A DNA stretch of 64,000 nt from Camarhynchus parvulus. Its lineage: Eukaryota; Chordata; Aves; Passeriformes; Thraupidae. The stretch spans positions 42,007,609 to 42,071,608 of the forward strand of contig NC_044574.1 of the NCBI RefSeq assembly GCF_901933205.1, given 5' to 3'. Positions 38,681 through 59,020 of the stretch are shown one piece after another. The first letter of the stretch is position 1; each line of letters starts with the position of its first letter. Below the pieces are notes generated by a model. That model was given only the letters and a program-made list of their open reading frames with translations, did no database searches and was not told the origin of the DNA. Position numbers and translations under genes: made by a program.

Positions 38681-41600
38681 TCCTTTGGCTCCGTGAAGTG
38701 ATGGGGTTAACTCGTGTCTGGAGATGTTTTGCATATCTCTCAACCACAAGGTTTGTTGTGCCGTCAAAGAAAGACATCAGATGAGTTTGACGCAGCTTGT
38801 TCTCACGTGCCTGTTTTGTCTGTTTCATGTCAATGTTTTGTACTTAAATGCTTTTTTGGTATCTGTTGGAGGTGAAATTAGTGTAATGGCTTTCCTATTG
38901 CTAGGGATGCAGGATGAATTTGAGGTGAACAGTTCTTGTTATCTAATTTCATGTTTACTGTTACTAACCTTTTTGTTTTCTGCTCTTACAGTTTTGTCCC
39001 TGCTGCTAACTTAATAATGCCCACAATTGTTTTTTATTCCTTCAGGAGAGTGCTAAAAGAATTAGATTATTGAATGCATTATCAAAAGATAATATGACTG
39101 CTGTCTATGGAATAAATCAGTTTTCTCACCTGTTTCCTGAAGAGTTCAAAGGTACATTTTCTGGTTTTCTTGTGCCTTTTCTGTCATTTTTTAGTTCTTT
39201 CCCAGAACCTTGTGTCTTTCACACTTACAGATTCTTCCTGTGCTGATAGTCAGCTAATTTACAATGGCTGCTACCAAACTGTAAGTACTTCTGGAGGATA
39301 CAACAATCCTCTTTGTGTTCTGTAGTCTTGCAAGGTTGAATTACCCACAGCCTGAATATGCTTTAGTATTGAGGCAGTTCTGGTTTTTCTTCTTTCTTCT
39401 CACTGCTCTTTAAAGCTTTCTTTAATTACAGCAGAAGAAAGGAAGATACACAAGGTTCTGCAGTAAGTTCATATTCCCTACCCCAGCACAAAGTTGACCA
39501 CAGTCCAAACAGTGCTTGGAGGTCTGTGGCTGCATAATGACAGCTGGAGCTTTATCAATCAATATGACATACTTTTTTTTTTTTTTTTCCTAGAAAGCTT
39601 GTATGACACCTTCTCTTCTTGCTGTTATGTCTGTTGTAACGTTTTCTATTAATCAGAGGATTTAATATCTTGCTTTAATTTTAAATAATTAAACAACATT
39701 TTTAGTGAAAACCCAGCAACTTGAAGGTGTTTCAGAATCTTTACTTTATTCTCCTCTTATTTTCCCCTTGTACATGGCTAAAACAAAGCATTTTTTTAAG
39801 TAAAATGGTTTGGAAATTTTCATGTAACATTTGTTTTGTGGAGTAGTTATAGGTATTGTTCAACTTCAGAAAATCTTCACACTTTCTACCCACATTCCCT
39901 ACACAGAGTATTTGTGTTCTTTCTGAAACTGTAGAAATAGTTTCATTCTGGAGCATAATGATTGTTTTAAAATACATGAATTTTCTATGGATTTTAGAAT
40001 GAGATACAATCTTGTGTTTGTAATTGTTGATCAAAGTTTAAAGTAGTTGTTCATGGGATTTTTTTTTTTTGCTCATAGATTTAAAGATGTTTGTGTTCTG
40101 TGTTTAGCTATTTACTTGAGAAGCATGCCTCACGAACTTCCCAGATACATAAAAGTGCCAAAGGGGAAGGAAAAGCCTCTGCCAAAGAAGTTTGACTGGA
40201 GGGACAAGAAAGTCATTGCAGAAGTGAGAAATCAGCAGACAGTAAGTCCTGGTGTTTTCCCTTCCTGGTTCTCAGCAGTGGGCTGTAGAGCACAGGGAAG
40301 GTTTTGCAGGGACCAGCTCTGTCTGAAGGCTTCTTGGAGCATGGGCACAAGAGGGGCCAGCTGAACAGACACAAAGTCACGTAGCATTTTATGTAAAGAG
40401 GTATTAGGCTTAAAAGAATGAGGTGTAGGAGCTGTGCATTTAGAAATTGTAATATTCTTTTTGATCTAGTTAAGTGAATCTCCAAATATTTTGCACCATG
40501 TGTGTTTTGTATTTTTCTGAAGGAACCAAGGTAAATTCAGTACTTGGTCTCATCCTACCTGGAGAGGTGTAGATCCTTTCTTGTTGTTTTTCTCCCATTA
40601 CTGAATTCCCTTGGCTGGTCAACACTCACATCCTTACCAGTGAATTCCTCAGGGGATGCATTCATGATAGCAAAGTAACCAGACCCCACACAATTACAGC
40701 TTATCCCAAAGTGCTTATGGGTAAGAAACAAGCTGCTTAGTCCCCAGTGTCTCCTTTCCATGCTTCACATAGGACCTCATGAGGAATAACTTCTGCTCTT
40801 ATTTTAAATGTTACAGTTCAAAGAGCCTAGAATTGCAGTATAGATTGTTATTGTCTAAGATTTTTTTCTATTATGTTTAATTTCACTTTACCATTTCTTA
40901 AACTGTAATCTGCTTGTACAAAATTCTAGAAAAACTTACTAATGTTGTCAAAAACTAATTTCACCCTGGGACCACATATCTCACAGTAAAAGCATCCTCA
41001 GACCTATCATCAAGAACAAAAATTCACCAGGAAAGAGTCCTTAAAATAAGACAACCATAATGCATTTCTAGCATTCAGAGAGCAATATAGGGCGAAAAAA
41101 ACAGTTCAGCATTTTAAATGGATGGTAACATTTCTTTATAATTGCCTTGAAAACAGAGTTCAAGGATGATGTATTAAATGAGAGTATTGGAATGCTCTCA
41201 TTAAATGAAGAGCATTGAAAGATTCTTTTGCCTCTTTTTTTCATAACCAGGCTTCAAAACCAAAGCTGACTTTTGCTTTCTCTGCCATTTCTCTTTTTTC
41301 TCTACCAGTGTGGAGGCTGCTGGGCTTTCAGCGTGGTGGGTGGCATAGAATCTGCCTATGCAATTAAAAGAAACACCCTGGAAGAGCTCAGTGTGCAGCA
41401 AGTTATTGACTGCTCATACAACAACTACGGCTGCAGCGGTGGATCCACTGTTAGCGCTTTGAGCTGGCTGAACCAGGTTTGAAATTCTTTGTAAAAATCC
41501 CAAAAGGCTTCATCATCTTCTCGTATTAGCATGCTTATTTCTTGGAAAAAAGTTCTGGGGAGGTGAAATGTACAGGGTTTTTATTTGATCATATATGTGT

Positions 41601-44600
41601 CTACATATATGCATACACATATGTGTTTGTGTATATATATATTTATATATATATGCTTGTTTATTTAGATTGGAACCAGGAGAGAATTAGTTCAAGCAGA
41701 ATTGAAATTTGATTGGAATTTTATGGTCTATACATGTTCTTGTGAACATAATGAATCAGTCCACAGGGGCTGAAAATAATGTTCCTGAATTCATTTACAG
41801 GCATACAGTACCAGTGTAGACAGAGCCACCTATGCATATGGCATTTTATGGATTTAAAGCACCACCATCTGGGGAAAAGGAAGGATCCTGACATTTTCTG
41901 TTTTCAAATTTCAGTAGTTTCCCTTGCAAACACTGTAAAATTATGTACAAGTATGTGTGGAAAACCTCAGAATAAAATGAACTGCTTTTACCTTTGTTTC
42001 CCTTGAAGACCAGAACATTGAAAATGCATTCAATGTTTCTACTTCAGATGATGGTAAAATATTTCATCTCATTAAAAATTCAAAATGTGTGTTAATAACA
42101 TGGGTACACAGAAACATTTTAATATCTTTGAAAAAAAAATACTCTCTCAGATTGAATTACAAAAATATAAAAAGAATTCTTTCTTTTTTTGAATTAAAAA
42201 AAACCTCAGAATTTAAGAAAGCATAATTCTTATAATTCAATACCCTTATAGAGTAATATACCCATGGCTAATAACAGTCTAGATAATTTGTATAAGTTTG
42301 AATATCAAGAACAACAGAGGATACTCACCTTTATTCCTCTGAAGGAAAATTCCCTCTTGGCTGCAGAGGAACCACAAATGAATTAGGCTGAAGAAGTCAC
42401 TGTCATAAATATGCTATACTCCAGAAGACATGAAAAACATAAAAAGCTGATGCATACGTCATGTACTAGCATGAGAATAACATGCTAAGAACAGAATTGG
42501 ACTTTACAGTATTTTATATAACTCTTTGGGATACTTGTGCTTCCTGAACTGTCCCAATGATAGTATAATTTTGTGTGTGGAAGTCATTTGATGAGAGTGG
42601 ATAGTTTATGAATGATCTGAATGAATGTCTGTGTCTTGAAATTGACAGGACTGCTTATGAGGATAGTTTAAACCAGAGATGCCTTTTAAAATTAGTTTCT
42701 TATTTATCCCTTCTGAAGCTCAGTGAACAAGGAAACTAGAGATAGTAAATAGTTATTTTACAATGTGACATTCTTACTTCTAATCTTGCCCAGTACACAC
42801 TGAATTTTGAGTGGGTTATGTGATCATTCTCCGTATCTTTTGAGGTGCATAGAAGTAAAGTCAAATGCATTAATTTCTTGCTCAATTACCTTCTTGCAGA
42901 CCAAAGTAAAACTCGTGAGAGATTCAGAGTACAGTTTCAAAGCTCAGACAGGACTGTGCCATTATTTTGAGCGCTCAGATTTTGGAGTTTCAATAACAGG
43001 ATTTGCTGCATATGACTTCAGGTAGCTATTATTCATTCTTTTCTTTCACTGTCCTTTCCCTTCTGTGTTCAGCAATCATGGAGTTAGGTGGAGTGAACAG
43101 TGCATTGACCAGGCAAAGGTTGGGAGGTTGATTGCATCAGTTCTGTAGCTGTGTGCTGGAGAAGGATTTAACGTCTTTGAGAGTTAAGGCTTGCCACAAT
43201 GAATCCACTCAATGCTACCATCACTAAGCCTGTTGAAATGAGAAGGCTTGAAATTGAGTCTTTTAAATAGGCTATAAACTGGAACATAGTCAGTTACAGT
43301 TTTTAATATATGAACATAACACTGCTTTTGTCAGAAACAGTAAATCCTACCAATAGTAACTGGAATTTATTGAAAAAAATAGGAAGCATTCAACTACTTC
43401 AGTATTCACGCATTTACATATCTACCCGCATCCTCTCCAGCCCATGACTTTAGAAACAGTGTTGCCAACTGAACTCTGTAAAAACTTCAGGTTTTTAGGT
43501 TTCTGTGTGAAGAAACTTAATTTCTAATTTTTATCAGTACAGTACAGCTACTGCATAAAGACAAGAAGTATTATTCTGACTAGGAATTGTGTTACTTCTA
43601 GATGTTAGTAACCAAAATCAATCATATCTTTGCCAGTCTGAATTTGCCAAATTTAGTTAATGAACATATTTTCAGGGATGAAAATTTTCTGCTCCAGATA
43701 AATAAAACTGTATGAGGTTGCTAATGATAAATGTCTGATGGTGGAAACATCCTGTGTTTTGATATGTTTAAGACACATACTTCAGTGTATTATTATGTTA
43801 AGAGGTACTTCTGTAGGTTTAAAAACAGTGGGAAATTCTAATACAGACTAATGGTTTGTTCAAAGCTGGTTTTGAATGAGAAGAGTGATGTACAAAAAGT
43901 ATGAAGTGCTCTCCACAACCCACTGGCTTGGCCTAGAAACCTTTTGCTATTTAATGGTGTTATGTTTTTGGATCTACACCCGTCTCATAGTTTGTTTGTC
44001 CTTTATTTGTATCACTGTGTTGTAGTATATGAAATATATAATTACTGTTGTGTGATACATAGAACTTGGAGGAAAGAGTTTAATTATTTGATTTTTAAAC
44101 TGTACTTAACAAGTAGATTACAATCACTCTAATCACTTTAGTGTGCTAACTTAAGTAACTTGGTATTTTTACTCACTTCTTTTGCAGTGGTCAAGAGGAG
44201 GAAATGATGAGGATGCTTGTCAGCTGGGGCCCTTTGGCAGTGACAGTCGATGCCATTAGCTGGCAGGATTATCTTGGAGGAATCATACAATATCACTGCT
44301 CCAGTGGAAGAGCAAACCATGCTGTTCTTATCACTGGTTTTGACAGAACAGGTGCGTTTCCATCAGCTGAACTTCAGCACAGTAGGTTTCTTTGACTTGC
44401 AGCTTGTCTTTTGTGGGATAGGTGATTAAAATCCAGAACTCAGTTTCCTGCTGGAATCTGTTGGTTTGATGTCACATCAGTTCTGGAAGCTCTCTGAAGA
44501 TCACATCATCCTCACATCAGCCAGAAGAAAAACTCTTTTTGTCATTGCTTCTTCAGTTCTGTGGGACTTCATCCTTGCAATGTCAAGACCATGGCTGTGT

Positions 44601-46269
44601 GTCTTCATGCTAGAAGAGCCCATATCCAGTCTTCCCATACGAGAATATTAGCTCTGTTATCTATGTGAACAGCAGTAGGTTTCACTGCCTGTATCATCCA
44701 TCCCTCAGAAACTGTGAGATACTGAAATGCTGATTAACTCTGTGGAGTGTTTAGGAGGCTAAAGCTTCCCGAGTCTCATGTTGTCTCTTGTTCATGAAAT
44801 ATCTCTTCCAGGTAGCATTCCTTACTGGATCGTACAGAACTCTTGGGGGCCGACGTGGGGAATCGATGGCTACGTTCGTGTTAAGATGGGCAGCAATGTC
44901 TGTGGTAAGTCTGACAAAAAGTGGTAAAGGCCATGGGCTGGGATATGTTTTCCAATGGCTATAACAAATTAATATCATCATCATATAATATGTATAATAA
45001 AAATACAATGGGATCCTCAGAGGCACTACAAATCGTTGCTATGCTTTAAAAGAGGCTAAAGGAGTCCAGATGGAAAAAATAAATGAAATGGTTGCTAGTT
45101 CAACCAAGGCATGTAGTTGAATGAAATAAAAGCACCATGTAAATGCAAAGCTGTATAAGACAAAACAAATAATCAAAGTACTCTGTCCCTTACCATGCAG
45201 AGGTAATGGCACTGTAAAATATCCAGCCATGTGTGATGGTTGTAGGTGAGTGCGATTGCTGTAGTCCCTGTAGGTGAAACTGCTGCTGTCCTTGTCTGGT
45301 GGGTGCCAGTATCTCTTTGTTCAGTTTAACAAACAAATATGAAAAGCTAATCTACCTGGGAATTGTGTACCCTGCTCATGGCTTTTCTTGTAGGACAGAG
45401 ATATATCCTTTCAGTGCTAGTTCAATCTCCTGCCCTATTGTTGTTTGTATTATTTTTTTCTTTATGTTTGAGGGATTCCTGTAGCATTAAATACCCAGTT
45501 TCTGCTAGATATGGATGTAAGGCAAGTCAAGCTCTGGTTTATCATCAGATTGCTGACCCAAATTGGTGGGATATTTCCACTAGATTGGAAGTGTTGTGTA
45601 TCCATTGTAATTTTATGTGTTAGAGTAACCCATTGGCTTTCCCTTCCATGTGTGTTTCACAGCAGCTCTCAGTCATTGCAGGGGGCATTAGATTACCTAG
45701 GTCTTCTGCACATAAAGAAAAGACAATATTCAGTTTGCCTGCACTTAGTAAAGATCAGAGCAATGTATCCAATCATTGCTTTCTCATGTTACTGAATCTT
45801 TTTTCTTACTGTTGTTGTATAAACAGTTTGGAAAGAGAAATTTAAAGTAGTGATACAGCAAATCAATTATAGACATGGCAGGGAGAACAGATGTGTTATT
45901 TTCAAAAAGTAGGATCTTTCACATTTTCTGTAGTGTACCACACAAGAACAATCCAGCAAAGACAGTAGTTGCTCCTTTTCCCACAGAGATGTTGTCTTCT
46001 GATTAAGACGTGCTCTGAAACCACCAGGATATAAAATTTTGAACATTAAAGTGGAGGAAGGAGGAGATTAGGTTTCAACTATATATGCCAGGAAAGGAAG
46101 AAATAAAAGGGTTGCAGATGATTCCCTGGATTTCTACTTTCATGGCGTGGAGGGGAGAGGGCATTATATGAGCATGAATTCTGGGAAGTCTCCATTTCAG
46201 TATTTATTAAAACCAAATTTTACATCATTTCTAGGTATAGCAGATACAGTTTCAGCAGTATTTGTTTGA
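38327..46269 (+). CDS. CTSO: Cathepsin O, complete gene of eight coding exons
   Basis: CTSO is a papain-family (C1A) cysteine protease of the lysosome. Coding exons: 38327-38458, 39046-39151, 40108-40241, 41309-41476, 42900-43021, 44188-44351, 44812-44904 and 46235-46269, giving 317 residues and a TGA stop; human CTSO has 321. All introns are GT-AG and all phases agree. Residues 1 to about 21 form a signal peptide (hydrophobic VVLALLLCLL). A propeptide follows, with one N-glycosylation sequon (NMT, residue 60). The mature enzyme probably starts near KKFDWRDK (106-113). Visible catalytic residues are Gln122 of the oxyanion hole, Cys128 in CGGCWAFS, His265 in ANHAVLITGF and Asn285 in QNSWG. The start ATG has a strong Kozak context (GCCATGG). 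The frame is intact. TDO2 lies convergently downstream. Confidence 0.97.
39046..39151 (+). CDS. CTSO: CTSO exon 2: propeptide
   Basis: Encodes residues 45-79 plus the first base of codon 80. It includes the family-typical YGINQFSHLFPEEFK segment of the inhibitory propeptide. The acceptor is TTCAG|GAG and the donor AAAG|GTACAT. Confidence 0.95.
40108..40241 (+). CDS. CTSO: CTSO exon 3: end of propeptide and mature N terminus
   Basis: Encodes the rest of codon 80 to residue 124. It contains KKFDWRDK, near the expected processing site, and EVRNQQT with the oxyanion-hole glutamine. The acceptor is TTTAG|CT and the donor ACA|GTAAGT. Confidence 0.95.
41309..41476 (+). CDS. CTSO: CTSO exon 4: active-site cysteine
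   Basis: Encodes residues 125-180 in phase 0 at both ends. It contains the nucleophile motif CGGCWAFS (Cys128) and the papain-family signature around DCSYNNYGCSGG. The acceptor is TACCAG|TGT and the donor CAG|GTTTGA. Confidence 0.97.
41586..41655. repeat. Compound TA/TG/CA dinucleotide microsatellite in CTSO intron 4
   Basis: About 70 bp of alternating purine and pyrimidine made of TA, TG and CA steps with interruptions. It is likely to vary in length between individuals, and it could adopt non-B DNA forms. It lies over 100 bp from the nearest exon. Confidence 0.8.
42900..43021 (+). CDS. CTSO: CTSO exon 5
   Basis: Encodes residues 181-220 plus two bases of codon 221 (TKVKLVRDSEYSFKAQ to AAYDFS). 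The family normally has a proline in the tyrosine-proline pair here; this copy reads EYSF. The acceptor is TTGCAG|ACC and the donor TTCAG|GTAGCT. Confidence 0.95.
44188..44351 (+). CDS. CTSO: CTSO exon 6: active-site histidine
   Basis: Completes codon 221 and encodes residues 222-275 plus one base of codon 276. It carries SWGPLAVTVDA and the histidine motif ANHAVLITGF (His265). The acceptor is TTGCAG|T and the donor ACAG|GTGCGT. Confidence 0.97.
44812..44904 (+). CDS. CTSO: CTSO exon 7: active-site asparagine
   Basis: Completes codon 276 and encodes to residue 306 plus one base. It contains PYWIVQNSWGPTWG with Asn285, which orients the catalytic histidine. The acceptor is TTCCAG|GT and the donor TGTG|GTAAGT. 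Confidence 0.96.
46235..46269 (+). CDS. CTSO: CTSO exon 8: last residues and stop
   Basis: Completes codon 307 and encodes IADTVSAVFV followed by TGA. This matches the short C-terminal tail of the family. The acceptor is TTCTAG|GT. Confidence 0.95.
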
Positions 46270-46761
46270 TATTCCTCTGGGCCTCTACAACTGGTCAACG
46301 ACCACAGGTATCATGAGGACAGACACTGTATATGAAGATGGAATTCAAAATACCATTTTCAAATACAAGAAATGGCTGTAAGGGCAATTCCTGCAACTCC
46401 TGGCTGATGTTTTTAAAATGTTTTTATTTTGAATTTGTGTTGAATGCCAAATTTCTCATGGAGTAAGAAGACTTATCTGCAGAGTGCACAAATAGAAGCT
46501 ACAAAGATGGACTGAAGCCTCAAATGTAAGCGTTATCCAGGTGTTGAATACTACTCCATAGAAAAATCTTAAAACAAATTATGACAAATGAGAAGGAATT
46601 TGGATCAAAAAAATCAATAGTGTAAGAGAATATATGAAATTATTTAAATATAAGAAGAATCATGAGTAACAGTTTAGAAAGTCAGCAATTACAGAATATA
46701 TCCAATAGAGTGAGTGTTAAATTTCCCTCACTAATTGAATTCAGAGGTGGGACTTTTTGGT

Positions 46762-46767
46762 AATAAA
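46762..46767 (+). terminator. CTSO: Candidate proximal CTSO poly(A) signal, AATAAA
   Basis: A canonical AATAAA 493 nt past the CTSO stop codon. Use of this site cannot be judged without transcript data. Confidence 0.4.
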
Positions 46768-47333
46768 AAGGTGTTCCAGCTTTGCTGAGCTGTGAAACTG
46801 CAGCTGTGGGCAAATGTAACTAGAACTCGCAATGAAATATGTAATTCTAAAATGCTCTGAATTTTTCACCTCAAATGCTTTACCTGTATCTTTTATGAAG
46901 GCCTACCATGAAAAGTATTGAAGCAATTCTGTAATTTTTTGCACTCACTTACTGTACCATGTTTTTAGATTAGTTTTTTATAACTTTTATGACAAATGCA
47001 ACAAGTATTTATAATTGTATGTTGTTAAGTGTTGCTGTTTTATTCCTTCTAATTGTCAATATTTTAAATGAAAGGAAGACCAAGTGTTATGTTTCTTTAC
47101 TTAAGGTTTTGCTACTTACTGAATTTACTTGGCTGAAAACTTCAGTTTTAAAAAATGTGAAGTCTTCTGTACTCTGGAGTGTTGTGTAGTCTGGCCTTGC
47201 CTGAGTGGCTTACAAACAACAGATACCACACTTTCATAACTGGAAAACAAAGTCCCTAATGGGCACGGATAAGAGTAGTGTAGTCACAGCAATATGAAAC
47301 ACAGATATGCCTCCAGTGTTTTTGAGGTGCTTA

Positions 47334-47359
47334 TACTTGAGGTATAAGTACCTCAAGTA
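47334..47359. repeat. Perfect 11-bp hairpin in the CTSO 3' region
   Basis: The arms TACTTGAGGTA and TACCTCAAGTA are exact reverse complements around a TAAG loop. If transcribed within the long CTSO 3' UTR it would form a stable small stem-loop. Confidence 0.8.
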
Positions 47360-47511
47360 CTGTGGTAGAGGGAATTTACCAGAAATTCCAGCCTACAGTG
47401 TTTGTGTCTTCCTAAAGAAAGCACTTAAAAAGACAAAAGTCCATTTAATAAGATGGCACTGCTTTATCAATATTCTATAGCCAAAGTTGCCTTTTATTGT
47501 ATACCAATTTG

Positions 47512-47517
47512 AATAAA
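47512..47517 (+). terminator. CTSO: Candidate distal CTSO poly(A) signal, AATAAA
   Basis: A canonical AATAAA about 1.24 kb past the CTSO stop codon, followed by T- and GT-containing sequence ('actcttgtttgaac'). It lies less than 100 bp from a possible distal TDO2 signal on the other strand (47606-47611). Confidence 0.5.
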
Positions 47518-48065
47518 AATCACTTTAAATGCCTGTCATACTCTTGTTTGAACTTTATAGTTTGTTTTAGAAAGAGACTTAACAAAAGATAAGCTTTAAT
47601 ACTGCTTTATTTGGAATGCAAAGTAAGTACTTATGTCTGCTATTTCTAACAGTATTTCTATGTAAGGGATTTACAGTCACATGTAAGGAGATAGTAACAT
47701 GATTCTTGATGTATTGTAAGTTCAGGATAGTTTGGATTCTGTAGATTCAGGACTTACTTTTTTGAATCTAGCTTTTGAAACTTGTAACCCAAAATTCCAT
47801 TTGAAATTGCACTAGAGCTCAGAAACTAATATTCTTCTGAAGGTGATGAGATTGATTATATCCTTAAGTAGTCATAAATTAGTAGCAGCCAGTAGGCAAA
47901 CAAGCAAATACAAAAATATATACAAATAAGTCATGATCATAATAACTGCATGTACTTTTGTCCCTTTCTCTAGGTGCAGGCTTTAAGAAGCCAGCCAAGA
48001 GTTAAATTGGCCCTGGGTTTAATTGGGGTATCATTTACTGTTAACATAGGCTAACTCAATTCAGA

Positions 48066-48071
48066 TTTATT
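48066..48071 (-). terminator. TDO2: Candidate TDO2 poly(A) signal, AATAAA
   Basis: The + strand TTTATT reads AATAAA on the - strand, 166 nt past the TDO2 stop codon. A second match is at 47606-47611, about 630 nt past the stop. Confidence 0.45.
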
Positions 48072-48236
48072 TTCTCTACAAGCAATTAATTTCTTCCACA
48101 GGAAAATTGTACTATTCACAAAGCTGTCATACATAAATACATATTTACACACCCACAATCTTGGTGGAAATGGCTGGGAGCACCACTGAAGGTGAAAGTC
48201 AGGAGGTTGTTTACAGCGACAGCCTAGAAAGGCAGG

Positions 48237-58922
<10,686 letters not shown>

Positions 58923-59020
58923 GGTTTCAGGATCCAAACTTGCTGAGCTGCGCACGGGGGAAAATACCCTGTTAGTGTTCCCAAACCTGCTGCAGCTCCC
59001 TTTTATGTAGCCTTATCTCA
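58923..59020 (-). promoter_or_regulatory. TDO2: TDO2 core promoter with TATA-like box
   Basis: On the - strand a TATA-like CATAAAAG lies at about 59000-59007, roughly 80 bp upstream of the start codon. A transcription start about 30 bp downstream would leave a 5' UTR of about 55 nt without an upstream intron. A TATA-type promoter fits a liver-restricted inducible gene and contrasts with the CpG island of CTSO. No glucocorticoid response element was identified by eye. Confidence 0.5.

Larger units (their letters stand above)
38459..46234 (+). other. CTSO: CTSO introns 1-7
   Basis: Introns: 38459-39045, 39152-40107, 40242-41308, 41477-42899, 43022-44187, 44352-44811 and 44905-46234. I see no nested gene or recognisable transposon in them. 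Intron 4 holds an alternating purine-pyrimidine AT/TG microsatellite (about 41586-41655). Intron 2 holds a run of T just before 39590. Intron 7 has a degenerate repeat of 'tgtaggtga' units around 45241-45290. Confidence 0.7.
46270..48236. other. Shared 3' region between convergent CTSO and TDO2
   Basis: This 1,967-bp interval separates the CTSO stop codon from the TDO2 stop codon. It should hold both 3' UTRs. Candidate poly(A) signals lie at 46762 and 47512 (+ strand) and at 48066 and 47606 (- strand). A perfect hairpin is at 47334-47359. No other gene was seen. Confidence 0.75.

Noticed and set aside
37963..38784. Long open frames on both strands over the CpG island (223 and 213 codons)
   Set aside because: They are Arg/Ala/Pro/Gly-rich, overlap each other and CTSO exon 1, and reflect the lack of AT-rich stop codons in GC-rich DNA. 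No family match.
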